A stretch of 64,000 nucleotides of DNA. It comes from Tulasnella sp. 424. Lineage: Eukaryota; Basidiomycota; Agaricomycetes; Cantharellales; Tulasnellaceae. The notes under the pieces are model-generated. The model saw only the letters and a program-made list of their open reading frames with translations, had not been told where the DNA came from and did no database searches. Numbering within the stretch: position 1 is the stretch's first letter; the number at the start of each line of letters is the position of its first letter. Location of the stretch: assembly GCA_019633425.1 (NCBI GenBank), contig WSUB01000004.1:310001-374000 (forward strand). The letters are read 5' to 3'. The position numbers were made by a program, and so were the translations under genes. This document shows, piece by piece, positions 1 to 12,400 of this stretch.

Positions 1-715
1 GCTCGGGTATGTGTCTGGGAACCTGTGTCCTCGCTGGTCATTAACGTGAACTCTTGGATTCCAGGACTTCATCCTCGCTAAACGATACTACGACATGGCC
101 CTTGAAACGAACCACGAGGCTTACCTTCCAGTTACCTTGTCGCTGGTCAAGCTTTATGCCCGTAGCGTTTGGCACATCCTAACTGGCGGGGGCCAAAAGT
201 CCTTGAACCTGTTTTTGGGAGATCCTGATTCTGACGATCACTGGTACTTGGGGAAAGCTAAAGCCGAGTTCAAGAAGAAAGTCTCGGGCGGGAACAAAGG
301 CCAGATCGACGGCCGAAAGCCTGACGAAGCTGGGACCGATGGAGAAGCGGAGAACAAGTTTACTGACGTGAGTGTCAGGACTATCACGGGGCGATCATCC
401 AGTTAACCCTGACTGACCTTTAAACAGGATGACGACCCTGTCCAGTGGGCTCGGGACCGTAAGCGGGAAGAGCTTGAAAGAGCGCAAGCCGAACACGACG
501 CGGACGGTGGATATGGTCCTGAGGATTATTTCGATGCTGCAACTTCGCGTCCAGGGAGCCGAGAAGGGTTCGACCGCGACGACAACGAGGACGACCTCGT
601 TTTCATGATGGTCCTGGCAGGCATTCTCCTCGTCCTTATCTATATGAGAACTAGATATGTCCGACCGGATGGGCAACCGGCTCAACAAGGCCAGCAAGCC
701 CCTCCACGGCAGTAA
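1..715 (+). CDS. HRD3: HRD3/SEL1L-like ERAD ubiquitin-ligase subunit, 3' end only
   Basis: This is the last part of a gene whose 5' end lies outside the window. The exons visible are 1-6, 65-367 and 428-715, with GT..AG introns at 7-64 and 368-427. The start of the second exon (AKRYYDMALETN.EAYLPV) followed by LSLVKLYARSVWHILTGG is the typical last Sel1-like repeat of HRD3/SEL1L. The C-terminal exon holds an acidic, arginine-rich stretch and then one hydrophobic segment (FMMVLAGILLVLIYM) about 20 residues before the stop, which matches the C-terminal membrane anchor of the family. In known relatives this ER membrane protein scaffolds the Hrd1 E3 ligase and hands misfolded luminal proteins to it. 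The assignment rests on this C-terminal third only. Confidence 0.85.
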
Positions 716-1288
716 CGGTTACACATGATACTCCCCTAGGATAGTAATAGCATGACTTTTCCGTTGAAATTAGATTTTGCTTGGCTCATGGGAGTTCACC
801 CTACGACCGGTGCAGCGTGTCTGGAACAGTAATTCCGACAGCTTCTGAAAAGGATACAAGAAACAGCGAAGACTTCTATTCCAATTCCAAAATCTCTAGG
901 AATGGGTAGTCAAAAGACATCACCGAAAAGAAAGGAGGGAGAATAACTAACACAATACACCGACCTCAATTGAAAACTAAAGAAACCAAAAGGGTTATAT
1001 AATAGACAAGATGAAAGCAACCAAAGAGCGCGAGGGGGAAAGAGAACGAGAGAGGGACGGTCAAAAAGTACACGGGAGATCGTTGAAGTCCGTGCACAAG
1101 GGAGGGAAAGGGAGTGAATGAAAAGAAGTGATGGATAAATATCATTGCGAGACACTTAGGAGGATTCGGAGTAGAAGGTGGTTAGGAGGGGTTCGGGAGT
1201 TGGGGAAACAAGGTATGGTGGGGTATGAATTTTCAGAGAGAAAAATCGAAGCGAAGCAAAAATCGGGACCGAAAACCTCCATTGAATT
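716..1288. other. Convergent 3' region, no gene seen
   Basis: About 570 bases lie between the stop of the HRD3-like gene and the stop of the OPY2-like gene on the other strand. I see no coding signal. It presumably holds the two 3' UTRs. Confidence 0.5.
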
Positions 1289-3261
1289 CTACCTCCGATC
1301 GAAGCCAAGAGGATAAGCTTCCACATCCCGACTCAACGCAAGAGTGTCCAAGCTCGCTCGTGCTCCATTATCATTGCCAAAAGGAACCGCTCTTGAGGGT
1401 ACGTCCGAGCCATTCGCCAACGTGGACATGGACATGGACTGCGGCACGTTGCCTGCCCCATTTCCACCAGGGCCGAAATGGAAGGGGAACGCTTCCAAGC
1501 CGTTGGACATGTTCGAGGATGTGCTGATGGTCGAGAAGCCCGCCAACGCCCTGCGTGCTGGTGGTAATGGATCATCCGACCGGATGGGACCAAACGCGCC
1601 CGTGAAGGCAGTCTGACCGCTTCCTGGTGTTGGAGGGAAGAACACGAAGCCGTTGTTGATGATCGAATCGGCTCTTGAGGTGGCTGAAATGAAGGACGCC
1701 ATCGACTCGTGAGGAACATGCCGTGATCGAGGAGGCTCCATCTCCATTGGTACTGGAGGCATGGGTGGGTAGTCGCTCCTGCTAGGCGTCAGTAGTCGGC
1801 CTCCCTCACCACCTTGAGCGGTCAATGCCGACAGGGGCGTGGTGGGAGTCGTTGGGCTGACGGCGCTTTCTGGTCGGGATGGCGGAAGCGGTGCGGACGT
1901 GGGACTAAGTGGGGATCTGAGGAAGGCTTCGTTGGTTGCCGACTTCAGATCGGAAAAAGGATTACTCCTTACTGACATTGCAGGTGAAGCCAATCCGCCG
2001 GTGGGCAGCGGTGGAGGAGGGGATGGCGGTACATCTTGCCCCTCCATATCACTTTGAGAAAACGATGGACCAGCTAGAGGACTGCGAATGCTTGGACGAG
2101 AACGGAGACCGGGCGTGCTGAGAGGCGATGATCCGCCGTATGCCGACTGCGCAGCGCTCCCTGAAGGTGACCCGGGTGATCCGGGGACAGACCCTGGTAG
2201 CGGCACAACTTCTGCCCGAACAACGCCCAAGACTTGTCTCCCAATCTTGGCCGAGGTGACGATCGTAGGATGTTCGTAAACGGAGCTGACACCACTCATC
2301 ATGGACGCTCGGGACGAAACACCCGATACACCTGAGCGCGTACTTACAGCGCCGTACCCAGATTTTGGTGCCAGCAGATCGTTCTTGGCCGCCACGTCTA
2401 AGAGACTCGTTCGACGGAGGGCGGCAGGTGGGGCTCGGAGGTCTAAATCTGGAGAACGAGCGGGCCGAGCAGGAGGGAACGGATGCGAGGGACTTGGAGG
2501 ATGTGGGCCGATACCGTCTGCGACGGTCATAGAGTTGGAGCTTGGCGGGACATAAGCGATCGGGATGACGTTGGAGTTGTACGTGCTCATGCTCGCGGTA
2601 TCGCTGAACGGGTTTTGATTCGGTGGAGGAAGTTCGCCTTCGTGGTATTGCCGAGTAGGGCTGGTTGCCCCGCCAGCGCCTCCCAAGTTGATGACGGAAC
2701 CATTGTAAACGCGGACGTCGGCACCAGGACTGCCAGGAGGAGCGAGTCCATTGGGACTGTGAGCGCCGTGCCGCGGTGAGAGAGGAGAGTTTGGTGGTAG
2801 AGGGGTTGCGATGACGTTGGGACCTTGGAGGTCGAATGGCGATATTGTTGATTTTTCCAAAGCCATTTGAGCAGCCTTGCGGGCGCGGACGCGACGCCGC
2901 CACATGAAAAAGGTGGTGACGACGAGCGTGAGGAGGAAGACGCAGCCAAGAACGGCACCAGCCAAGGCGCCGTTGCTCACGCCGCCCTTCCCACTGGATG
3001 ACCCGGACGAGGCGACGCAAATGTTGGTTGCGCATTGAGAACAAGTCCTACAGAGAGCGATCGAGACGATGAGAATGCGTGACGATGCCAACGAAATTGC
3101 AAGGTCGACTGGCGAAGAAGGGTGGACAACAAGACTCACTGGATGGTTCGCTCGCAAGATTCGTTGGCAGCACAATTACATGCTGGTGGGTCCGGACACT
3201 GGATGCAGTCTTGACGAGGGAGGAGTAGCAAGGGATTGGCTAAGTGTGCATGGTCCAACAT
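1289..3261 (-). CDS. OPY2: OPY2-type membrane anchor of the HOG MAP-kinase pathway
   Basis: Two exons on the minus strand (3261-3140 and 3047-1289) give 626 aa. The short first exon carries CIQCPDPPACNCAANESC. The intron (3139-3048) splits the cysteine motif, which resumes as TCSQCATNICV; together these form the extracellular cysteine-rich domain that defines Opy2. A glycine/serine linker and one transmembrane helix (about residues 55-80, GALAGAVLGCVFLLTLVV) follow, then a basic stop-transfer (MWRRRVRARK) and a long Ser/Pro-rich cytoplasmic tail of more than 500 residues. In yeast, Opy2 recruits Ste50 and so Ste11 to the plasma membrane in osmostress signalling. The start was chosen as the ATG directly upstream of the cysteine domain; there is no clear signal peptide, as in other Opy2 proteins. 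The tail is not conserved enough for me to name binding sites. Confidence 0.82.
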
Positions 3262-4037
3262 GGCGTTGGAGAATGAGGGCACTTGAGACGAGGCTGAGTG
3301 GAGATGCCAGGCTGTCAGCTTCGTTTCTTGGGTTGAAAGAGGCTGAAGTTGGGATGTGAAAGAGAGAGAGATTGGAGATTGAGAGAGAGTAAGGAGAGTG
3401 CAGGACCAGCCAAGGCAGCGGACAGTTGGTATGTAGATGAGATGGGGGGATTAGGTCGTCGCGGGAAGAAGAGACGGGAGTGAAGGGAGAGACGGGGCTC
3501 GCTAGTCAGTCCCCGCCGCCACGGTCTGGATCCCGAAAAGGGCCCATTTTTTCAAAAACTCTTAGCGTCACCTTAATCCCACCTTACCGCCCGACACATC
3601 ACACAGCATTCACGGCACATTCTCAAAGCGCGCAAAACGGCATTAGATCCTACTAGCTAGTAAAATGTAACAGATATCTCTACACGTAAAGGGACAAGTC
3701 GCCCGTTTTTGCTCCCACTCTCCTCGCTGGCTCTGGCAAACGTTGACATCCGAGAGAAGTCCGCGCACGGGTGAACCCCTACCAACCGGACACTCGTTTC
3801 CGTCGCAACACCAAATTCCATCCACCGGCCTACGATTTCTGGCCCGGATTCATCATTTCTGTCAAATCACAATTTCGCAAGCACGTCAGCTCAACTCCGA
3901 GATATCCATGCGCCAAGATAAAAAAAGAGGGAGAGGATGAGGGCCGATTGCGCCATCGCTCAAAGCGAAACAAACTGCGAGAACTGGTGCTTCTCGTTCG
4001 GACTTTGACGCTAGATTCGGCATCGTCTCGTCTGGTT
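3262..4037. promoter_or_regulatory. Upstream region of the OPY2-like gene
   Basis: About 780 bases separate the OPY2-like start from the TIM9 stop. It contains GA-rich runs (about 3360-3400) close to the gene. Several short open frames near 3640-4120 overlap but show no splice-supported or recognisable protein. I treat it as promoter plus the TIM9 3' UTR. Confidence 0.45.
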
Positions 4038-4536
4038 CTAGCACGAGAATGTATCCAGGAATGGAAGGAAGCGAAAAGTCTCACCTCCGCTGAATTCAGC
4101 GAAACGTGCTCCGACACGTTCTGAATGCTTCAAGAACTTGTCAACACAGTTCATCACGCAAGCGTCCTAAAGCGATGCGAGGTCAAGAAGAAACGGTTAT
4201 GGTCAAGTGATCAGAAAACGTCGGAAGTACGACGATAAAACCAGGAGCGCGCTCACCTCCTTCGAGCTCAACGCCCTACTCGTGAAATCATTTGCACATG
4301 ACATGAAACACCGTTCCACAAGACCAGAATACAGCTTCATAAAGTCTTGCATCTTTGAATCGGATAGCATTGTTGTTATTGTTTGAGAGGGAGCGCGCAC
4401 GTGAAGCAGATTCCAAAAATTAGCATCTCGAGCCAAATCTATGCCGCATCTTCCAGAAATCCTTGCATACCTGCTTCATCTCCATGGCCTTGGTGAGTTG
4501 AGCCTGCTCGGCAGAGTTGAATTGTGAGAAGTCCAT
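4038..4536 (-). CDS. TIM9: Mitochondrial intermembrane-space chaperone Tim9
   Basis: Three exons (4536-4471, 4352-4257, 4166-4038) encode 96 aa. The twin CX3C signature of small Tim proteins is complete: CFMSC in exon 2 and CVMNC in exon 3. The segment MKLYSGLVERC.MSCANDFT and the helix DKFLKHSERVGARFAE match Tim9 rather than Tim10, 8 or 13. Tim9 pairs with Tim10 to escort hydrophobic carrier precursors to TIM22. The N-terminus MDFSQFNSAEQAQ is the usual Tim9 start. The last 18 residues after ARFAE are less certain: a donor-like GTGAG at 4082 could open a further intron and change the very C-terminus. The gene is divergent from the CAF16 homologue with 256 bp between the starts. Confidence 0.88.
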
Positions 4537-4792
4537 GGCTTTTTCGTGGTGGTGTTGAGGTCAAGTCGAAGAGAAAGTGTGGAAGGGCTGGATGTGGAGA
4601 GAGAGTTTTCGGATCGCGCTCGAAAAGAAGGGACGTGAAATGAAAGGTAGATCCCGCGTTCCTCAAACTTCCCACCTAACCTCTCCGCCGCCATTTGGTA
4701 AGCCCCCTACGCGAATCGTTCCACATGAGTCTGCCCAAGCGTCCGAGTTCTTCCTTCCTTCAAGACTTGGTGGACCCACTAGTTCCCTAACG
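4537..4792. promoter_or_regulatory. Shared divergent promoter TIM9 / CAF16
   Basis: The 256 bp between the two start codons must hold both promoters. No TATA box is evident. Pyrimidine-rich stretches lie just upstream of the CAF16 start. Confidence 0.45.
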
Positions 4793-6171
4793 ATGGCAGA
4801 AGAGGCGATCAACGTGGACAACTTGACATACCAACACAAAGTCGCACCTGGGACTCCGCTCGCGCTGAGGGATCTTTCGCTGCACTTGCCGAAAGGTTCA
4901 AGGACTTTGCTTATAGGAGCGAATGGAGGTACGTCACTCATCAAAGCCGGCTTTTCTTAAAACTTGATCTAAATCACACACCGCTTCAGCTGGCAAGTCA
5001 ACTCTCCTACAGATCCTAGCTGGGAAGAAGATGACACCGGCCGGAGCAAAAGTAACGATTCTTGGGAAAGACGTTTTCCGCAACACGCCGAAAGTGAGCT
5101 TGCACTCCTCATCTCTTGTGGCAAGGCCCCTGAAAACATTACTTATGCATCCCTATGGTTGTATAGGGTGTTACTTTCCTTGGGACGGAATGGTGAGTCC
5201 CTGACGAGGGCCGGGTTCCGAATCGAGACTTTGTTGTTCACCAAGAACTTCAAGGGCAATGAATCCGGTCGTCCGCTCGGATATAGTAGTATCGGCGTTC
5301 CTGGACTCCGTTGGCGGCTACCGCCATAAAGAACGGCGCGACAAACTCCTCGACATCCTGGATGTGGACCTGGATTGGTCGGTCATGAGAAGTTCCTGTC
5401 CTTGGACCCTCCAACTTTTCTGACAAGATTTATTTTCGTATGTAAGGCGAATGCACCAAATATCCGATGGAGAGCGTCGTCGAGTCCAACTTGTGTTTGG
5501 ATTGATGTCACCATGGGATGTCTTACTCCTCGACGAAGTGCGTGAAGCCCGGTTGCTTGCATCCTTCTTCCTCTTCACATTCATCTCGCTAACGACAAGC
5601 GTTATTTTTCCGTGTTCTAATCTCGTATCATCATTTCCTATCACCATTCGGGGCATCAACCTCAACCAGGTAACCGTCGACCTGGACGTTCTCGTCCGCT
5701 CAGACCTCCTCGCCTTCCTGAAATCCGAATCCGAGTCACGAGGAGCCACGATCCTCTACGCGACCCACATCTTTGACGGGATCTCCCACTTCCCAACGCA
5801 CGTGGCGCACATGCGAGATGGTGCCTTCCTCGAGACACTCTCGTGGCCTCCCCCAGCCGCACCGCAGGACCTCAGCACTAACGACCCGGAGATCGGGGAA
5901 ATGCGAGCCGGATCGGCTTTACACGGCGTCGCGTTGCAGTGGCTGAAAGAAGATCGAGAGGTGAGGAGACAGGCTGAAGCGAGTGGGGTGGTGAAGAAGA
6001 CGAGAGGAGCTAGGACGGCGACGGACGTGCCGACGGATTCGGAGACTTTCTATAAAAAGTGAGTCGTTTTTGCGAGCTCGTAGTTTCATGGCGGTCGGTC
6101 GCGATCGGTAATCTCATTTGAACCCTTCTTCTTCTTTTATCGTTCGTCATAGATACGATTATGGACGTTAG
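4793..6171 (+). CDS. CAF16: CCR4-NOT-associated soluble ABC ATPase Caf16
   Basis: Seven exons (4793-4928, 4990-5093, 5167-5192, 5255-5377, 5447-5537, 5670-6058, 6153-6171) give 295 aa, the usual length of Caf16. A single ABC domain is complete. Walker A (GANGAGKST) is split by intron 1 after the first glycines, and the signature region is ISDGERRRVQL in exon 5. Walker B (VLLLDE) ends exon 5, followed after the intron by VTVDLDVLVR and the H-loop region ATHIFDG. There are no transmembrane segments. In yeast Caf16 links to CCR4-NOT and the RNA polymerase II mediator. The last exon is only 19 nt and restores the family ending (FYKKYDYGR); reading through the intron would stop after FYKK. The 26-nt third exon is supported by the conserved TFLGTEW joined to MNPVVRSD. 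Confidence 0.88.
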
Positions 6172-6832
6172 GACCCTCCCTCAGCTACTTACATCACTCA
6201 TATGTTGCTCGACCCTACATGGGACCCCCCTGGGCGGTCGTCGTCGTCTTGGAGATCTGATTCTAATTGCTTGCAGCGCTACCCTGAGCTCGAGATCGCA
6301 AACATCACGCGAAAAAAGAAGTTTAAATGTCCGATAATTTTTTATTCAATTAAGATTCATCAAGAATCTTGTTTGAGGTGATTTAAAAGACCATAGAGAG
6401 AAGACGAGCCTAGAGAAGCAATGAATGAGTGAGGGACTAAAACAACACATGAATTGGGGGATTGAATGATGGAAGAGAAGGAAACCTAGAGAGCCCGGAA
6501 GAAGAGAGAGAGAGAGAGAAACAACGCGCGAAAAAGAGTGAACGAAAGAGTGAAATGATGGGAGAAGCTACATCAAGTTGCTATCTACAACCGAAGAGTC
6601 CGTTACGAGAGAGAGAAGCTTGGGTCATGGAGCAGCCAGTGCTTCACAACGTGGACGAAGACGACAATTACGAAAGCCAGGGATGAAAAGAACTGAGCGT
6701 AGTTGAAAGGGTTGAAAGATAGAAGAACGGGAGGAGAAGAGATAGGAGAGAGAGAGAAGAGAAGAGTCCATCTTTACAACTACGAACGAACCCTGTCAAC
6801 CGTCGTCGTCACCTCCTGCTTGGCTCGTTTGT
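6172..6832. other. Convergent 3' region, purine-rich
   Basis: This is the 3' flank of the CAF16-like gene and of the unknown gene on the other strand. It contains GA-repeat tracts (around 6490-6530 and 6730-6770) and no recognisable protein. Confidence 0.5.
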
Positions 6833-7945
6833 TTACTGAGCGACAGCCGTGGCGACCGGAGGATAACGATACCCGGACGCTGTCCAAACCCGGTGAGAGC
6901 GGGCCCTAGGTCGGGTTATCGAGATGCTAGGGGTGTCTCGAGAGCGAGCACCGCCGCTCAGGGAACTAATGCTCCCCATCGCGCCACTGTCGTCTGTCGA
7001 CATGGACAAGACGCTGCTGATGCTCCCGCTCTCCGTCGAGGACGAGCCTCGAGAGTGGTTGGAGATCCTTGAGCGGTCTTGAATTGGTTTCAGTTTCGGG
7101 AGACGTGTGGGTTGCTGTTGTTGGTGCAAGGGGGCGGCGGTGAGCTGCGAGGTCGATTGGGACTGGATCAGGCAGAACGTGGGGAGGGTAGGGAGCGAGA
7201 CTGGTCCTGGTGGGATTGTCGTCGACTGGGTAGACCCCATTGGGCTGATCATCGGTGAGATGGGCGATGATGGGCTGTCGGGGGATCTAGTTCCGCCACG
7301 CAGGAGGGAGGAGATCGGGGGTGGGACTGGAATGGAGAGCTGTGCTCGTTGGCGAGACTTGTCATCGAATACAGTCGACTTGTGTCGCTTGATGAGGCAG
7401 ATACTTGGCTACAGATGATGGCGGGGTCAGCCCAATTTGTCTTGACGGGACCAAATGAGATGGGGGGAGGCTTACCACTCGGGAGGAATCTTCATATTCC
7501 AAGTGAGGCAAGCTGGTCCGGCGGGACAGTATCTAATCATAGACAAAAAGCAAAAGATATCAGCCTACTGCGCCGCAGTGAAGGAGGCTTGATCGTTTCC
7601 ATTACTTACGGATCCGGAAGATGAATATGGCTGATATCTCACACCACGTGTCAAGCGAGGCAACGTAGCTTGCAGCTGCGCATTATTCGCTGCAAAAGAC
7701 AGTGGGGGCAAAGTGCCCGATACACCGTTCCTGTTGTAGGTTTTGGGGGAGGAGGTTCTGCGCTCTGAGCGACTGCTGGTGGTGCCTTGGGCGATTGCGG
7801 GGAAGCTGCTCTCGGTTTCTTGCAGAGAGTGAAGCAATTCTCCGAAAGAAGGAAGGCTGATGTGTGAGAGAGAGCAACAGAGAGAAGCTCAGCACGACTT
7901 GATCGATGAAGATGAGCGCTCTGATGGGACTTACTTTGCTGGCAT
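6833..7945 (-). CDS. Serine-rich protein of unknown function with N-terminal LPSFGELL motif
   Basis: Four exons (7945-7935, 7856-7610, 7532-7476, 7408-6833) splice in frame to 296 aa. I do not recognise the family. The protein opens with MPANLPSFGELLHSLQE, a short amphipathic motif of the kind found at the start of some basidiomycete regulators. It is otherwise rich in Ser, Arg, Pro and Gln, with a QQQQ run and basic patches (SRSERR, IKRHK) and no membrane segment. This composition suggests a disordered nuclear or signalling protein, but that is only inference. The exon structure is supported by good donors (GTAAGT twice, GTAAGC) and by frame continuity. The upstream 250 bp is CT-rich on the coding strand, as in many fungal promoters. 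Confidence 0.6.
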
Positions 7946-8571
7946 TCTGATGTGAAAAAATGAAAAGAAAAAAAGTGGTGAAAGTGATGGGGTGAAAGCG
8001 AAGGCTGGGACAGCAAGCAAAGGATTTGAAGTAAGAATGAAAGAAAAAGCGAAAGAGGTCGGAAGGGCTAGCAAAGTAGTTTTGGTGGGAGGGCTAGCAA
8101 ACGAAGTGTTGAGAGAGGGGAGGGGGAAGGGAGAGAGATAGATCTCGCAAAGGAAGATGGGAGATGGGTCGATAGTGAAGTGCCTTATATTAAGTACGAG
8201 AATGTCTAATTGTCAGTTACAAGGCCTGTTCCTTTGCTTCTGGTTGCCCTGGCGGTATTGAAGGTGCTGTCGTTCTGCGATTGGACGGGCGGACGATGAC
8301 AACAGATCGACCGGGAGACATATCATCCGCGTTTCTTTGCGCGTCAGGAAACGAGAAAACCCGAGACAGCAACGAGAGGCGTTGTCGTCGTCACTCGGCC
8401 CTTGGAGACGCAGTATCCTCAGGCACCCCACCCCTCGCCAGCTGGCATCACGTGACTGACAGCGAACTTCCTCCTTTTTCCCTCCGAAGAACGGTGACGA
8501 GCACCACGTCGAAGGAGGCAACAGCCCAACGTTGCCAATCTTAGAAGTCCCCGTAGTCATTTACGAGCCGC
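7946..8571. promoter_or_regulatory. Upstream region of the serine-rich gene
   Basis: The region has pyrimidine tracts on the minus strand (7980-8160) and two copies of a short GGGCTAGCAAA motif near 8066 and 8090. No gene is visible. Confidence 0.35.
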
Positions 8572-8649
8572 GCAGCAGTCAACGACCGCCATAATAGCAC
8601 GTGCAACGACGCAGCAGCCAACGACCGTCATAATAGCACGTTTAACGAA
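8572..8649 (+). repeat. Two tandem copies of a 39-bp unit
   Basis: A unit beginning GCAGCAGYCAACGACCG and containing CATAATAGCACGT starts at 8572 and again at 8611, with only a few differences. It lies outside any gene I can support. Confidence 0.7.
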
Positions 8650-9090
8650 AATAGGGTCCCCAGACGGCAACCCTCTTAATCTTTTTGTTACCCGGAGACC
8701 CCATCGCCGACAGCATCTTGATACGAGCGGGTTCTCTGAAGAACTGCAAATCGACAAAAGAAGAAAGAAGACATTCGGGTTTAGCGGATGGTCGCTCGCC
8801 GTATCTCGCGAATGCGGGACGCGCCCCAAAGTAGGGCGACACTCAAGTCGACGAACAACCATCGCGTGATCGAAGTCCACCTTTGGAATTCACAAATACA
8901 ACTATCACCTTCGTCAATAATTGGAGGTTTCGCCATCAGATGCGTCGCTTTGCACATCGTTCCCCGAGGTGTCCAGAGATATCCTGTCGATCTTGATCCT
9001 GCCAAGACGCGATGTCTTATCAACGCGTCGTTCTTGGACCGCAGCTTGATTCTGCGTCTTCAGAGAGATGATAAAGTGAGCTGGCAACTG

Positions 9091-9438
9091 ACGTTGGGTA
9101 GCGAAAGAAGATGGATGTCGATCCAACAACGATGTTGAGCGGCGAGCCCGAAACCCGTATGTGACGAGCCAACGAATCCACTGGAGCATCTTCAGCCCCG
9201 GTCGCTGGCTCTTTCGTCGCTGCACGTCGTGCTGGCCTCAGTACCGGTCTGTCTCGGCCTGTCGACGTTGGGTAGCGAAAGAAGATGGACGTCGATCCAA
9301 CAACCATGTCGAGCGGCGAGCCCGAAACTCATATGTGACGAACCAACGAATCCACTGGAGCATCTTCAGACCCGGTCGCTGGCTCTTTCGTCGCTGCACG
9401 TCGCGCTAGCCTCAGTACCGGCCTGTCTCGGCCTGTCG
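9091..9438 (+). repeat. Direct tandem duplication, 174-bp unit
   Basis: Copy 1 spans 9091-9264 and copy 2 spans 9265-9438. Both begin ACGTTGGGTAGCGAAAG and end GTCTCGGCCTGTCG. I count roughly ten to twelve substitutions and no length change. Overlapping frames run through both copies on each strand, but none resembles a known protein. Confidence 0.85.
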
Positions 9439-12400
9439 TACACCGTCCCGGAGTCGGTGGAGATTGCCGGTGGCTGAACTCCCGGCCAAACACCCTGTCC
9501 ACCGTCCACTTACAAGAAGGCTTCTGCATTCCGCACCATTGTAGGTATAGCGTAGCCAACGGTTATCAACCACAAAATGAAAGGGGTCGTATATCTAATC
9601 GAGGGTGGGCGCCTTGCGTAAGAGTACAGCCGCCCATCATCCAGTCCACGCTCGTACTTTGGCGTGAGCTAGTATAAATGGCGATACCCTGAAACTTTCA
9701 TATGTTGCTGCCCTCCGACCCATGGGTGTGATTAGTCTCGGCTCTGGGCTCAGTGGGGAGGGCTCGAAAGAATCGTTCTACTTCTGATAACTCGTAACCG
9801 TGCCTTACGTATGACGTCATTCATCACTTGAGCAGTTTCCCAGATCAGACTTGATCTCGTGGCATAGCATAATTGAAAGCCTTTCTTTTAGCATTTGCCG
9901 TGGGTGTTGTCTATCGGAGCGGGCACGAGGGTCTCCGCCGAACGTTGATCATACAGAAAAAGCGTTGGGGAGGGGAGGTCCGGTCGGGCTATCCCAGACT
10001 TCTGAGAGTGACATCGCAGCGATATGAATACAGCCAAGAGACTTGGTCTAGGTCCACTCGGTGCAATGAGAAAGACGATAACGTGTCGTGCAAGGATGCA
10101 CCCTCTGGCAAAAGCCTAGCCAAATGTCGACGGGTCTGACCGGTCAACAGCGAAGCGTACAAAGCATGCCTATAAAAACAACGTCCCGAATAGTGCTAAA
10201 TGAAGACAAATGTCTACAGGTCACATTGCCCCAATAGAATACTCCAACAGTTAAAAGGTTTTGTCCGCAATTTCGTGTTACACCTTTGACACGCTTTTGA
10301 AACGCTGGCGCTTTGTCATGCGACTAGATTACGCCCTGAAAAGAAGCAGCAAAAGATGGGGACATTTGCGGACACTGCCGTCTTTTTAAAAATCATTACG
10401 CTTATTGCTTGGTGGGACAACCACGCCGCCACATCGCTCTTTGCCGACATCTCGGAGGCACCTAATGAGAGAAGGCGGGTTCCGACGGTAAGGAGCACAT
10501 CGTTCCCGGTATGGGTAGTAGGTTGGTGTGAAAAGGAGGTCCCAGTGAGACCGGGCTTGAGGCTGCACGCGTGAACCCTGGGGCATGAGAGGATAAGACC
10601 TCGAACGAAACGAGGGATTGGACTCTGTTGTAATACGTCCCAGAAGCGTGGATGTGGAAGCATGGCCGCTCAGAGTGGATCGTTCGAATCTGCGGGTTTG
10701 TCTGTCATGCTGACGACTAGAGAGGCAAAGCTCGGCATGGGTCTGGATGTATGCCAGTTCTAGGATCAACGCCGTAGGGCAAATCCCTCAACCGAACATC
10801 TCCATCAAATGTCTCATCTGAATGAAGCGAGCTTAGCCTCTATCAGATAATATACTCATTACCGACCACCGAGCAAACGCAGTCAAGGACGCAAGTCAAA
10901 GGAAAAATAATCAAATCTCGTCCCACTTTACGCTCGAGATTTCACCCCCGCCATTATTGTGGGTGCAACAGAGGAAGGGCGTCCCAGTGATAAGGAACGC
11001 ATTATCACAATGGACGAATTGGAATGTGAAGAACGTCCCGGCCGGGCGCGCGAGACTCAGACTTCGACCTTCGCGAGTTGGACCCTGGCCGCACGTTGTT
11101 GTTCGCTCGCGTTGAAGGCCGGAATAACTCTACCTTCTCTCGGCAATAATGACACACACGCGAAAAGCGCGCATGAAGTGCCCAGTCCATCAAGGAACTG
11201 TCTTTGACTGTACCTCTGTGGAAGTGGAGTGTTGAGTCTGCGTACACCGTACATTTGTGTACAAGTACACCGATCTCGTTAGGCATCGGGCGCATGGATG
11301 TGAACAACACCGCAGCAGCAAGGTGATTTAGGAACAATCGGCCCCGTGGGGGGAGCCCGACCCAATCGTACAGAAGATTGTTTTCGCTTATCGAGGTGAT
11401 TCGAATCCACTCTACAAAAGAAACGTGGAAGTTCGTCGGACGCCCTCGAGCCTCGAGGATGCATAATCTTGAGTCAGATGCAGTGACCAAAGCAGTATAT
11501 AAGGTACCGACGAAGGGTGGGTTGCATCCAAATATGGAAGACCGGGAAGGGTCGGTGGGACGGACAATGGTCAACGTCAAGCCGCCGCACAGCTCAGTGT
11601 TAATTCGCTGGTACAAAAGCCACGTCGACTGTTTTCACAAGGCCTTTGAGTCGATTTTGGCCATGCCGTGACGATTAAAAAGCACCTCGGGGAAACGTTG
11701 CTGCAGCAAGGGAGTAAGGGAAGTCGGTCGAGCAGATTTTAGGAGTCGAATTTTTGGGTGTTCTCCGGCGGAGGAGACCGTGAGGCTCTCCGATCGCGCG
11801 TCCGCCAGCGCGTGGGTGCCATCGTTTCTGTCCGCCTCACCTATCTTTTGCTCAAGGACACCCGCTGAAAAGTTCCCAAGGATCTCGCCAATCTTGACAC
11901 GATCTGGTTAGATCTTCTGGGAGTCGTTCGCGGCGGTCGAAGGCGGGTTGCGGGCCATGCATGAGCCTGAACCCAAATTGAAGCTCCTACCCGATAAGAA
12001 CTCATCTTGGGGTCGCTCACATGACGAAGCTCCCACTTTTTAGGACAGGGGGGTTTATGAGGAAGAAAAACCCAACAACTCGCTTGAGAACTATCAATTT
12101 ACAAAGCCAGGCTAGTTTGCATATTATTATATGTGAAAGGTGTTGTTGCGGGTTCGTTTTGCGGTGCTGGGAGGGCCGGTGTGCCGTTTTTTCCTTGCCA
12201 TGTTTACGTGCTGCGTTCCTTTACGGAAGTCGGGCGGAGGATTCACGGGTCCCACAACCCCAAGAATCATTAAAAAAAAAGAGGGAAAAATGCGCCCCTC
12301 AAATTATAATATGGGATATTTTGCTTTTTTCGGGTAGCGGGGCGCCATTTTGAAACGCGAAGGACATGTGTTTCATGTGGACCCCTTGAGATCTAGCGCA

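Noticed and set aside
2049..3044. 331-codon frame antiparallel or offset to OPY2
   Set aside because: Shadow frame over the Ser/Pro-rich OPY2 tail; the OPY2 frame carries the cysteine domain and membrane helix.
10670..10700. GTTCGAATC resembling a tRNA B-box
   Set aside because: No acceptor or anticodon stem can be formed around it.
11005..11616. 203-codon open frame on the minus strand in the gene-poor region
   Set aside because: No splice-supported extension, no family resemblance and a chance-like composition rich in Arg, Ser and Pro.
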